Source: JBFELU01 sp041572755 (GTDB lineage: Bacteria; Actinomycetota; Acidimicrobiia; Spongiisociales; UBA11373). From it: 64,000 nt of DNA. Shown one piece after another: positions 32,204 through 40,881 of this stretch (position 1 is its first letter; each line of letters begins with the position of its first letter). Below the pieces are notes generated by a model, which was not told where the DNA came from, did no database searches, and worked only from the letters and a program-made list of their open reading frames with translations. The position numbers and the translations under genes are program-made. The stretch covers positions 67,675 through 131,674 of the forward strand of contig JBFFRY010000003.1 in the NCBI GenBank assembly GCA_041572755.1, in the 5' to 3' direction.

Positions 32204-33312
32204 CCGGCTTCCTGGAAGACCTCTTCGCCAACGTGTGGTGGTCGGCCATCATCAAGGTCGTCGCCGCCTTCGCCCTGCTGGTCGTCAACGTCCTGCTCCT
32301 GGTGTGGATGGAGCGCAAGATCGTGGCCGACATGCAGAATCGCATCGGCCCCATGCGGGCCGGGCCGTTCGGCGTGCTGCAGACGGTTGCCGATGGCGCC
32401 AAGCTGTTCTTCAAGGAACTCATCACCCCCCGCAAGGTCGAGCTGGGGGTGTACTTGGCGGCTCCGGTGATGGCGATGATCCCCGCCTTCCTCATCTTCC
32501 TGGTGATCCCCATCGGGGAGCCGTTCACGATCGGTGCCACGGAGGTGACCCTGCAGGGCACCGACTTGAACGTGGCGGTGCTGTTCGTGCTGGCGATGTC
32601 GTCGCTGGCGGTGTACGCCATCGTGTTCGCCGGGTGGGCCTCCGGATCCAAGTACCCCCTCCTCGGCGGGGTCCGGGCCACCGCCCAGATGATCTCCTAC
32701 GAGGCGGCGATGGGGTTGTCGCTGATCCCGGTGATCCTGTTCGCGTCGAGCCAGATGGGCGACGGGTCGTCCGGCTTGGGGGCGATGTCGATGTCCCAGC
32801 TCGTCGAGCTCCAGCAGGGGTCGTTCCGGGGACCGATCCCGGCGTGGTTCATCTTCTGGCTGCTGCCGTCTTTCGTGATCTTCTTCATCTCGGCGATCGC
32901 CGAGGCCAACCGGGCCCCCTTCGATCTGGTCGAGGCGGAGACTGAGATCGTGGGAGGCTTCCACACGGAGTACTCCGGTATCCGCTTCGCGCTGTTCTTC
33001 CTCGCCGAGTACATCAACATGTTCAACCTGTCCGCCCTGGCCACCACCTTCTTCCTCGGCGGCTGGCTCGGTCCGACCTTCGATGGGGTGCTGCCCGGGT
33101 TCCTGTCGGCTCTCATGCCGATCTTCTGGTTCTTCCTGAAGACGTACGTCCTGTTGTTCATCTTCATGTGGGTGCGGGCCACGCTCCCCAGGCTGCGCTA
33201 CGACCAGCTCATGACGCTCGGCTGGAAGCGGTTGATTCCGGCCAGCCTGGCCTGGCTGGTGCTGTTCACCGTGGTGACGGCCTGGCGGACCTTCGGAGCG
33301 CCGTGGTCATGA
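32200..33312 (+). CDS. nuoH: NADH-quinone oxidoreductase subunit H (cluster 1)
   Basis: 370 residues, GTG start overlapping nuoG. About eight membrane helices. Quinone-channel signatures include WMERKIVADMQNRIGPMRAG near residue 40 and EANRAPFDLVEAETEIVGGFHTEYSG near 235 with the conserved charged residues. It connects the quinone cavity to the proton-pumping arm. Confidence 0.95.
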   Translation: MTGFLEDLFANVWWSAIIKVVAAFALLVVNVLLLVWMERKIVADMQNRIGPMRAGPFGVLQTVADGAKLFFKELITPRKVELGVYLAAPVMAMIPAFLIFLVIPIGEPFTIGATEVTLQGTDLNVAVLFVLAMSSLAVYAIVFAGWASGSKYPLLGGVRATAQMISYEAAMGLSLIPVILFASSQMGDGSSGLGAMSMSQLVELQQGSFRGPIPAWFIFWLLPSFVIFFISAIAEANRAPFDLVEAETEIVGGFHTEYSGIRFALFFLAEYINMFNLSALATTFFLGGWLGPTFDGVLPGFLSALMPIFWFFLKTYVLLFIFMWVRATLPRLRYDQLMTLGWKRLIPASLAWLVLFTVVTAWRTFGAPWS

Positions 33313-33328
33313 CGGGGGAGGTGATGCC

Positions 33329-33952
33329 GTGGGCCTGCTGACGCCGCTGGCCGGCTTCGCCGTGACGTTCCGGCAGATGTTCCGGCGCCGGGTCACCACC
33401 AGCTACCCGAAGGAGAAGCGCACCAAGCCGCAGCGCTTCCACGGCCGCCACGTCCTCAACCGCTACCCCGACGGCATGGAGAAGTGCATCGGGTGTGAGC
33501 TGTGCGCCGGGGTGTGTCCGGCCCGCTGCATCTATGTGCGCGGCCGGGACAACCCACCCGACGCCCCGGTGAGCCCCGGGGAGCGGTTCGGGTTCATCTA
33601 CGAGATCAACATGTTGCGCTGCATCTTCTGCGGGTTGTGTGTCGAAGCGTGCCCGACCGAGGCGATCACGATGACCCATCTCTTCGAGATGTCGGTCGAC
33701 AGCCGCGACGACGCCATCTACACCCGCGCGGAGTTGCTGATGGAGCCCGACGGCACCGTGCCTCACCCCCAGGCCCCCAACCGGCTCATCGACATCGACG
33801 AACTGAAGATCGCCGATGGATGGATGCGGGCCACTGCCTCCGCCGGCCGGGCCGCCTACGAGGGGACCACCGGGTGGACGCCGACCGCCGGCGCCGGGCA
33901 CCGGCCCCCGGAGGTCGGTCAGAGTGGCACCGACGAGGAAGGCGGCGGCTGA
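33329..33952 (+). CDS. nuoI: NADH-quinone oxidoreductase subunit I (cluster 1)
   Basis: 207 residues, GTG 33329 with GGGGGAGG upstream. Two [4Fe-4S] motifs: CIGCELCAGVCPARC near residue 52 and CIFCGLCVEACPTEA near 98 (clusters N6a and N6b). The C-terminal 50 residues form a Gly/Thr-rich tail missing from the cluster 2 copy. Overlaps nuoJ by one base. Confidence 0.95.
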   Translation: MGLLTPLAGFAVTFRQMFRRRVTTSYPKEKRTKPQRFHGRHVLNRYPDGMEKCIGCELCAGVCPARCIYVRGRDNPPDAPVSPGERFGFIYEINMLRCIFCGLCVEACPTEAITMTHLFEMSVDSRDDAIYTRAELLMEPDGTVPHPQAPNRLIDIDELKIADGWMRATASAGRAAYEGTTGWTPTAGAGHRPPEVGQSGTDEEGGG

Positions 33953-34467
33953 TGGTCGAGTTCGTCCTCTTCGTCATCTTCGGGGCGGCGGCCGTCACCG
34001 GGGCGGTGGTGATGGTTTGGGCCCGGAACCCGGTCTACTCGGCTCTCGGGCTCATGCTGACGATGTTCTCGATCGCAGTGTTCTACGTGTCGAACGCCGG
34101 GCACTTCGTGGCCGCCGTGCAGGTGATCGTGTACGCCGGGGCGGTGATGACCCTGTTCCTCTTCGTGATCATGTTCATCGGTGTCGACAAGGCGGAGGAC
34201 CGGCGCGAGACGTTGCTGCTGCAGCGGCCCCTGGCGATCGGCCTTCTCGGCTTGCTGGCCGCCGGGGTGCTGGTTGCCGGGCGGGAGGCCTGGGTCACCG
34301 GGCGGGTCAGGGTCGGTGACCCGGTCAACGGGACCGCCGAGGCCATTGGGGAACGGCTCTTCGACGAGTGGCTCCTGCCGTTCGAGGTGACCGCTCTGCT
34401 GCTGATCATCGCCGCGGCGGGGACGATCGCCCTCGCCTTCTACCGGCGCGGGGAGGAGGATCAGTGA
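33952..34467 (+). CDS. nuoJ: NADH-quinone oxidoreductase subunit J (cluster 1)
   Basis: 171 residues with five membrane helices. FVAAVQVIVYAGAVMTLFLFVIMFIG is the typical helix 3 containing the pi-bulge region. ATG 33952 overlaps the nuoI stop by one base, and nuoK starts inside its end. Confidence 0.93.
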   Translation: MVEFVLFVIFGAAAVTGAVVMVWARNPVYSALGLMLTMFSIAVFYVSNAGHFVAAVQVIVYAGAVMTLFLFVIMFIGVDKAEDRRETLLLQRPLAIGLLGLLAAGVLVAGREAWVTGRVRVGDPVNGTAEAIGERLFDEWLLPFEVTALLLIIAAAGTIALAFYRRGEEDQ

Positions 34468-34769
34468 CCGTCACCCCCGGCTGGTACATGGCCCTGGCGG
34501 CGGTGCTGTTCGTGATCGGCGCCTCGGGGATCCTGGTGCGGCGCAACGCCCTCGTCATGTTCATGTCGGTGGAGCTAATGCTGAACGCGGTGAACCTCTC
34601 GTTCGTTGCCGCGGGGCGGGAACTGAACACGCTGGACGGGCAGGTGGCGGTGTTCTTCGTGATGGTCGTGGCGGCCGCCGAGGTGGTCGTCGGGCTGGCG
34701 ATCATCGTCACGATCTTCAGGCGCCGGGCCACGGCGTCCGTCGATGACCTGTCGGAGCTGAAGGGGTAG
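34464..34769 (+). CDS. nuoK: NADH-quinone oxidoreductase subunit K (cluster 1)
   Basis: 101 residues, three membrane helices, GTG start overlapping nuoJ by four bases. LVMFMSVELMLNAVNL holds the conserved membrane Glu in helix 2 used in proton translocation, and AAAEVVVGLAI the second Glu in helix 3. Confidence 0.94.
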   Translation: MTVTPGWYMALAAVLFVIGASGILVRRNALVMFMSVELMLNAVNLSFVAAGRELNTLDGQVAVFFVMVVAAAEVVVGLAIIVTIFRRRATASVDDLSELKG

Positions 34770-34771
34770 CC

Positions 34772-36640
34772 GTGGAAGCCATGGTGTCCCTCGCCCTGCT
34801 CCTCCCGCTGGCCGGGACCGTGGTGCTGCTCGCCTTCGGGAAGCGGATCGGGGAACCGTGGGCCGGCTACCTGGGCTCGGCGACCGTGGCGGCCGGCTTT
34901 CTGCTGGCGGTCCCGGCCGCCTTCGACTTCTTCTCCGGTGAGGGTCACGCCGAGGTGATCACCTGGTTCGAGTGGCTGCCGGCCCTCGGGGCCGACGCCG
35001 CCTTCCTGTGGGACCCGCTGTCGGCGGTGATGACGCTCGTCGTGACCGGCGTCGGGGCCCTCATCCACTTCTACTCGATCGGCTACATGCACGGGGACGA
35101 GCGCTACGGCAGGTTCTTCGCCTACCTCAACCTGTTCATCACCTCGATGCTCATCCTGGTGCTCGGCGACAACTTTGCCGTGCTGTTCGTGGGCTGGGAG
35201 CTGGTGGGAGTGTCCTCCTATCTGCTCATCTCGTTCTGGTTCGAGCGGTCGACGGCGGCGGCGGCCGGCAAGAAGGCATTCGTGGTCAACCGTGTCGGCG
35301 ACGTGGGGTTCCTCGTCGCCCTCATGCTCATCTTCAACACCTTCGGAACCCTGGGCTTCGAGGCGGTGTTCACCGAGGCGCCGGCCGAGCTCGGCACCGG
35401 GCTGGCCACGGCCATCACACTGCTGCTGTTCGTCGGGGCCGCCGGGAAGTCGGCACAGCTGCCCCTCTACGTGTGGCTCCCCGACGCCATGGAGGGCCCC
35501 ACGCCCGTCTCGGCACTCATCCATGCGGCCACGATGGTGACCGCCGGCGTCTACATGGTGGCCAGGACGGCCGCGTTGTTCGAACTCGCCCCCGTCTCGG
35601 CCGGTGTCGTCGCCACGGTCGGCGCGGTGACCGCGCTGTACGCCGCCACCATCGCCATGGCCCAGTTCGACATCAAACGGGTGCTCGCCTACTCGACGAT
35701 CAGCCAACTGGGCTACATGTTCATGGCGGTGGGAGCCGCCGCCCACGTGGCGGGGATCTTCCATCTCGTGACCCACGCCTTCTTCAAGGCACTGCTCTTC
35801 CTGGGGGCCGGATCGGTGATCCACGCCATGGCCGACGAGCAGGACATGCGGCGCATGGGCGGTCTGGCGCGGGTCATGCCGTGGACCTTTGCCACGATGG
35901 CGATCGCCTGGCTGGCCATATCCGGGATTCCGCCGTTCTCCGGGTTCTGGTCGAAGGACGAGATCCTGGCGACGGTGTTCGAGCGGGGCGGACTCTGGGT
36001 CGTCCTGTGGGCGGTGGGCCTCCTCACCGCGTTGCTCACCGCCTTCTACATGACCCGCCTCATGTTCCTGACGTTCGGCGGATCGAAGCGATGGACCGAC
36101 GGGGTCGAGCCTCACGAGTCGCCCCCGTTCATGGTGGGACCCCTGGCCGTGCTGGCGGTCGGGTCGGCGGTCATCGGATTGGTCAACACCCCGTGGCGGC
36201 TCGGCCTGGAGCACTTCCTGGAGCCGGCGTTCGAGGGGGTGGCCCTCAGCCACATCCCCGACGGCGCCACTCCGTGGGTCCTGGCGTTCGTCTCGATCGG
36301 CGCCGCGGTGATCGGCATCCTCGCTGCGGCCGGGCGATATCGGGCCGCCGTGCCGGCCGAGGACTCGGGCGCCTGGGCGGTCATGCACCGGGGCTACTTC
36401 GTCGACGACCTCTATGCCCGGGTGTTCGCCGGCGGCGGCTCGGTCGCCTCTTCGTGGCTGGCGTTCTCGTTCGACGCCGGGGTGATCGACGGCATGGTGA
36501 ATGGGGTGGGGGTCGCCACCAAGAAGGTGAGTGAGTGGCTGCGTCCGCTGCAGACTGGCTTCGTTCGGAACTATGCGGTGGCGGTCCTGATCGGGACGGT
36601 CGGCTTGCTCGCCTGGTTCCTGACGCGGGGGGCGTTCTGA
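34772..36640 (+). CDS. nuoL: NADH-quinone oxidoreductase subunit L (cluster 1)
   Basis: 622 residues, GTG start two bases after nuoK. An antiporter-like (MrpA-type) membrane subunit with about 15 helices and a long lateral C-terminal helix. Conserved GWELVGVSSYLLISFW, PDAMEGPTPVSALIHAATMVTAGVY and TISQLGYMFMAVG segments supply the Glu, Lys and His of the proton channel. The stop overlaps the nuoM ATG by one base. Confidence 0.95.
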   Translation: MEAMVSLALLLPLAGTVVLLAFGKRIGEPWAGYLGSATVAAGFLLAVPAAFDFFSGEGHAEVITWFEWLPALGADAAFLWDPLSAVMTLVVTGVGALIHFYSIGYMHGDERYGRFFAYLNLFITSMLILVLGDNFAVLFVGWELVGVSSYLLISFWFERSTAAAAGKKAFVVNRVGDVGFLVALMLIFNTFGTLGFEAVFTEAPAELGTGLATAITLLLFVGAAGKSAQLPLYVWLPDAMEGPTPVSALIHAATMVTAGVYMVARTAALFELAPVSAGVVATVGAVTALYAATIAMAQFDIKRVLAYSTISQLGYMFMAVGAAAHVAGIFHLVTHAFFKALLFLGAGSVIHAMADEQDMRRMGGLARVMPWTFATMAIAWLAISGIPPFSGFWSKDEILATVFERGGLWVVLWAVGLLTALLTAFYMTRLMFLTFGGSKRWTDGVEPHESPPFMVGPLAVLAVGSAVIGLVNTPWRLGLEHFLEPAFEGVALSHIPDGATPWVLAFVSIGAAVIGILAAAGRYRAAVPAEDSGAWAVMHRGYFVDDLYARVFAGGGSVASSWLAFSFDAGVIDGMVNGVGVATKKVSEWLRPLQTGFVRNYAVAVLIGTVGLLAWFLTRGAF

Positions 36641-38178
36641 TGGACTTCCCGGTGCTCTCGGCTCTCGTGCTCCTTCCGATCGCCGGGGGAATCGCCGTGC
36701 TGCTGATGCCGCGGAGCCGGCCGGAACTGGCCCTGCCCACTGCGATCGCCGCCTCCTTCCTTCCGCTGGGAGCCGCCGGCTACCTGCTCTGGGAGTTCGA
36801 GGCCGGCGAAGCCGGGTTCCAGTTCGTGGAGCGGGTGGCTTGGTACGACGCCTGGGGCGTCTCGTACCACGTCGGCATCGACGGGATCTCGCTGCTCCTG
36901 GTGGTGCTGACGGCGATCCTGTTCCCCATCTCCCTGGCGGCGTCGACGGCCATCAAGGATCGGATCCACCTCTACGCCGCTTCGATGCTGTTCCTCGAAG
37001 CCGGGATCCTGGGGGTGTTCGTCTCTCTCGACCTGCTGCTCTTCTTCGTGTTCTGGGAGGCGATGCTGGTCCCGATGTACTTCATCATCGGGGTCTGGGG
37101 CGGGGAGCGGCGGGTGTACGCGGCCATCAAGTTCTTCCTGTTCACTGCGTTCGGGTCGGCGCTGATGTTCGCCGGGATCCTGGCGTTGGCCTTCCTGGCG
37201 GGCGATGGGCCCACTTTCGACTTCACCGAACTGTTGGGGGCGGATCTCAGCCGGACGGCCCAGTTCTGGCTGTTCGGGGCGTTCGGACTGTCGTTTGCGA
37301 TCAAGGTGCCGGTGTTTCCCTTCCACACCTGGCTTCCCGACGCCCACGTCGAGGCGCCCACCGCCGGGTCGGTGATCCTGGCCGGCGTCCTCCTGAAGCT
37401 CGGCGCCTATGGGCTGGTGCGTTTCAACCTGACTCTGTTCCCGGAGGCCACGGTCGACCTGGTCCCGCTGATGGCGGTGCTCGCCGTGATCGGGATCGTC
37501 TACGGGGCGGTGGTGGCGATCATGCAGTCCGACATCAAGCGCCTCGTGGCCTACTCGTCGGTGAGCCACCTGGGCTTCGTGGTGCTGGGGATCTTCGCCC
37601 TCACCACCCAGGGACTTCAGGGTGGGGTCATCCAAATGGTCAACCACGGCCTCACGACCGGCGCCCTCTTCCTGCTCGTGGGCATGATCTACGAGAGACG
37701 CCACACCAGGGAGATCGACCAGTTCGGTGGTCTCGCCAAGGTGATGCCGATCTACGCCGGAGCGTTTCTGTTCACCGCGTTCGCTTCGATCGGCCTCCCC
37801 GGGCTCAACGGCTTCGTCGGGGAGTTCCTCACGCTGCTCGGCGCCTTCCTGTCCCTGCCGGTGTACGCCATCATCGGCGCCCTGGGTGTGGTGCTCGCCG
37901 CGGTCTACCTGCTGTGGGCCTACCAGCGCATGTTCACCGGTCCGATCACCGTGCCCGAGAACGAGGGCCTGAGCGATCTCAGCGTGCGGGAGATCGCGGT
38001 GCTGGCGCCGATCGTCGCCCTGGTGCTGTTCCTGGGCATCTACCCCAAGCCGGCGTTGGATCGTCTCGAACCGGCCGTGGAGCAGATCCTGGATCGCATC
38101 GAGCGGGTCACCGACTACGAAGTCCCCGAGTTCGGGTCTGAGAGCGATCTGGTGTTGCTGCCGGAGGTGGGTGAGTGA
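36640..38178 (+). CDS. nuoM: NADH-quinone oxidoreductase subunit M (cluster 1)
   Basis: 512 residues from ATG 36640. An antiporter-like subunit with about 14 helices: FFVFWEAMLVPMYFIIGVWGG carries the key Glu, FPFHTWLPDAHVEAPTAGSVILAGVLLKLG the Lys channel, and YSSVSHLGFVVLG the second half. Overlaps nuoN by four bases. Confidence 0.95.
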   Translation: MDFPVLSALVLLPIAGGIAVLLMPRSRPELALPTAIAASFLPLGAAGYLLWEFEAGEAGFQFVERVAWYDAWGVSYHVGIDGISLLLVVLTAILFPISLAASTAIKDRIHLYAASMLFLEAGILGVFVSLDLLLFFVFWEAMLVPMYFIIGVWGGERRVYAAIKFFLFTAFGSALMFAGILALAFLAGDGPTFDFTELLGADLSRTAQFWLFGAFGLSFAIKVPVFPFHTWLPDAHVEAPTAGSVILAGVLLKLGAYGLVRFNLTLFPEATVDLVPLMAVLAVIGIVYGAVVAIMQSDIKRLVAYSSVSHLGFVVLGIFALTTQGLQGGVIQMVNHGLTTGALFLLVGMIYERRHTREIDQFGGLAKVMPIYAGAFLFTAFASIGLPGLNGFVGEFLTLLGAFLSLPVYAIIGALGVVLAAVYLLWAYQRMFTGPITVPENEGLSDLSVREIAVLAPIVALVLFLGIYPKPALDRLEPAVEQILDRIERVTDYEVPEFGSESDLVLLPEVGE

Positions 38179-39617
38179 GCAATCTCGACATCTTCGCCAT
38201 CGCCCCCGAAGTGGTCATCACGATCGCCGTGGTCGTCATCCTGCTTGCGGAGGTGGGCTGGAAGCCGGGCGCTCCGGCGTGGGGATGGCTGGCGGCGTTC
38301 GGGGTGGGCGGTGCCGGCGCCCTCTCGGTGGCGCAGTGGGTGGCCGGAAGGGGCAGCGACGCCGAGCTCTACTTCTCCGAGATGGTCGTGGTCGACGGGT
38401 TCTCGGCTTTTGCCGGGCTGGTGATCTACGGCATCACCGGGCTCGCCCTCCTGGCTGGCTGGGACCTGATAACCCGCTTGCGGTCGCGGGGCGCCGAGTT
38501 CGTGGCGCTGGTGCTCCTGGCCGGAGTGGGCATGCACCTCATGGCCGCCTCGGCGAACCTGATCATGCTGTTCATCGGTCTCGAGGTGGCCTCGATCTCG
38601 CTCTACGTGCTGGCCGGCTTCACCCGCGACCGAGTCGATGCGGACGAAGTGTCGCTGAAGTACTTCCTGCTGGGCGCCTTCGCCTCGGCGGTGTTCCTGT
38701 ACGGGGTGGCGCTGATCTTTGCGGCGACCGGGACCTTGTCGATCTATGACGCCGAGCAGTTCCTGAGCGGTGTGATCCTCCTCAAGCCGGGCCTGCTGCT
38801 GGCCGGGATCGCCCTGCTCCTCGTGGGGCTCGGCTTCAAGGTTTCCAGCGCCCCGTTCCACGTGTGGTCGCCCGACGTGTACCAGGGGGCTCCCGGCGGG
38901 ATCACCGGGTTCCTCTCGGCCGGTGCCAAGGTGGCCGGATTCGCCGCCCTGGCCCGGATCCTGGTGGTGCCCCTCGGCACCTACATCGACGACTGGGCCC
39001 CGGCCCTGGCGGTGCTCGCCGTTATCTCGGTGTCCATCGGGACGTTGTTCGCCATCGCCCAGAACGACATCAAGCGCATGCTGGCCTACTCATCGGTGGC
39101 GCATGCCGGTTTCATCTCCACCGCGCTTCTGGCGGGTGATGCCGGCGTGGGCGACATGTGGTTCTACCTGGCCACCTACGCAGTGCAGGTGATCGGTGCC
39201 TTCACGGTGGCCTCGCTGATCTCAGGACCGGAGGCGGGCCGGTCGCCCCTCGCCGACTATGCGGGCCTCGGGAGGAGGGCCCCCTGGCTGGCGGCGACCA
39301 TGACGCTCATGATGCTGGCGATGGCCGGGATACCGCTCACGGCCGGGTTCGCCGGCAAGGCGGCCGTCTTCCGGGCTGCGATCGACGCCGACTACCTGTG
39401 GGTTGTGATCGCGGCGGTGATCGCCACGGTGGCCGGGCTCTTCTTCTACCTGCGGGTCATCGTGCTCATGTACATGGAGCCGGCCTCGGAGTCGGCCGAC
39501 ACCTATGTGGGATGGGGTGCCCGCATCACGCTGCTCATCGCATCGGCCGCCACGGTCGTCTTCGGCGTCGCCCCTTGGCCGCTGCTGGAAGTCGTGCGCG
39601 ATGCCATTCCTCTCTAG
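38175..39617 (+). CDS. nuoN: NADH-quinone oxidoreductase subunit N (cluster 1)
   Basis: 480 residues, GTG start. The third antiporter-like subunit, about 14 helices, with GLEVASISLYVLAGF, APFHVWSPDVYQGAPGGITGFLSAGAKVAGF and YSSVAHAGF motifs. Its last 17 bases overlap the bactofilin-like gene, which starts inside it. Confidence 0.94.
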   Translation: MSNLDIFAIAPEVVITIAVVVILLAEVGWKPGAPAWGWLAAFGVGGAGALSVAQWVAGRGSDAELYFSEMVVVDGFSAFAGLVIYGITGLALLAGWDLITRLRSRGAEFVALVLLAGVGMHLMAASANLIMLFIGLEVASISLYVLAGFTRDRVDADEVSLKYFLLGAFASAVFLYGVALIFAATGTLSIYDAEQFLSGVILLKPGLLLAGIALLLVGLGFKVSSAPFHVWSPDVYQGAPGGITGFLSAGAKVAGFAALARILVVPLGTYIDDWAPALAVLAVISVSIGTLFAIAQNDIKRMLAYSSVAHAGFISTALLAGDAGVGDMWFYLATYAVQVIGAFTVASLISGPEAGRSPLADYAGLGRRAPWLAATMTLMMLAMAGIPLTAGFAGKAAVFRAAIDADYLWVVIAAVIATVAGLFFYLRVIVLMYMEPASESADTYVGWGARITLLIASAATVVFGVAPWPLLEVVRDAIPL

Positions 39618-40737
39618 AAGGGTCTTCGGGGCCATTGCGATCGTGGCGGTGCTCGTCACCCCCGGGTCGACGCTCGTGGCCGAGATCCGCACCTCCAATC
39701 GCATCATCGTGCCCGCGTCCGGTGTGGTCGCCGAAGACCTCTACGCCATCGGGGGCCGCACCATCATCGAAGGTGCCGTTCAAGGGGACCTGTTCGTGGT
39801 CTCCGGCGAACTCACGATCACGGGAACCGTGACCGGCGATGTGGTCGGGATGGTGGGGGGCCGGGCCCGGATCTCAGGTGTGGTGGAGGGCTCGGTTCGT
39901 CTTGCTGCGGTGGATCTGCAGGTGACGGGGACGGTGGTCGACGACGTCGCCGCCGTGATGTTGGATGGGGACGTGGCCGCCGAGGTGGGGCGGGACGTTC
40001 TCGTGATCGCCGGGCGGGCGTCGGTGAGCGGGACCGTGGGTCGGGACGTCCGAGGTCAGGCGTGGAGCATGGGCATCGGCGCCGACGTGGGACGCGACAT
40101 CCTGGCGCGCGTCGACCGGCTCACTCTGGCGGGGACCGTCGGCGACGACGTCGTGTACGGGGCGACGTTGCACGCCGACGTGGCCGAGGATTTCGAGGTG
40201 GGCGGCCAGCTGATCCGGCGGAGAGTGTTCTCCCCGGTGTGGTCGAAGGCAGTCGGGCGGGCCCTTGCCCTGCTCGGCCTCGCCGGGTTCATCGTGACCG
40301 GGCTCGTGTTGTTGTGGGTGTTCCGGGGGACGACCGCGGACGCCGTGGAGATGGTCGGTGCCCGGCCGTGGCGCAGCGCGCTCATAGGCCTCCTGATGGT
40401 CGTGCTGCCCCCGCTGGCGGCGGTGCCGCTGTTCCTCACCCTCGTGGGGCTCCCGGTGGCGGTGATCATTCTGCTGCTGTGGGCCGCCGCCTTGTTCGTC
40501 GGGCCGATACCGGCCGTGGCGTGGGTCGGGAGGGCGATCCTGCGGGAGCGGGGCGGCCTGGTGGCCGGTTTCGCCCTCGGGGCGGTGCTGTGGCGGGGTT
40601 CCATGTGGCTGCTACCCCTGCTGGCGCTGCTGCTCTACGGGGCGGCACTCGTGATCGGGTGGGGCGCCTGGGGCGGCGCTGCCTGGGACCGGCGCCGCGG
40701 CGGCGATGAGTGGCGGCCCTTGCCACCCGAGGCCTGA
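39601..40737 (+). CDS. Bactofilin-like beta-helix protein with C-terminal membrane helices
   Basis: 378 residues. ATG 39601 lies 17 bases inside nuoN. A signal or anchor helix (about 8-26) is followed by a repetitive beta-helical stretch (about 30-205) of short turns such as GAVQGDLFVVSGELTITGTV, typical of polymer-forming bactofilin-like domains, then four to five membrane helices to the C-terminus. The tail is basic and polar. Homologous proteins are often annotated only as polymer-forming cytoskeletal. Its place in the nuo operon suggests coexpression, but no respiratory function is implied by its sequence. Confidence 0.65.
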   Translation: MPFLSRRVFGAIAIVAVLVTPGSTLVAEIRTSNRIIVPASGVVAEDLYAIGGRTIIEGAVQGDLFVVSGELTITGTVTGDVVGMVGGRARISGVVEGSVRLAAVDLQVTGTVVDDVAAVMLDGDVAAEVGRDVLVIAGRASVSGTVGRDVRGQAWSMGIGADVGRDILARVDRLTLAGTVGDDVVYGATLHADVAEDFEVGGQLIRRRVFSPVWSKAVGRALALLGLAGFIVTGLVLLWVFRGTTADAVEMVGARPWRSALIGLLMVVLPPLAAVPLFLTLVGLPVAVIILLLWAAALFVGPIPAVAWVGRAILRERGGLVAGFALGAVLWRGSMWLLPLLALLLYGAALVIGWGAWGGAAWDRRRGGDEWRPLPPEA

Positions 40738-40775
40738 GAACGCCTGCCCTTTTGGCGGTCTCGAAATGGTCTGGT

Positions 40776-40787
40776 GGAACCGGTTCC
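40776..40787 (+). promoter_or_regulatory. LacI-type operator
   Basis: GGAACCGGTTCC is a perfect 12-base palindrome with a central CG, the typical shape of LacI-family operators for sugar ABC transporters. It sits two bases upstream of the -10 box, between the expected -35 and -10, so binding would block RNA polymerase. No LacI-family gene is in the window. Confidence 0.6.
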
Positions 40788-40789
40788 GG

Positions 40790-40795
40790 TAGTCT
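40790..40795 (+). promoter_or_regulatory. Predicted -10 element of the sugar ABC transporter operon
   Basis: TAGTCT directly after the LacI-type palindrome; transcription would start about 80 bases before the solute-binding-protein gene. Confidence 0.45.
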
Positions 40796-40881
40796 CACCT
40801 GTTGGACCCGGCGTGCTGTTTGGGCATCCTGCCTGAGCGGCGTGTCCGGAAAGACAAGCCATCCGAGAGGAATTGTCAGAC

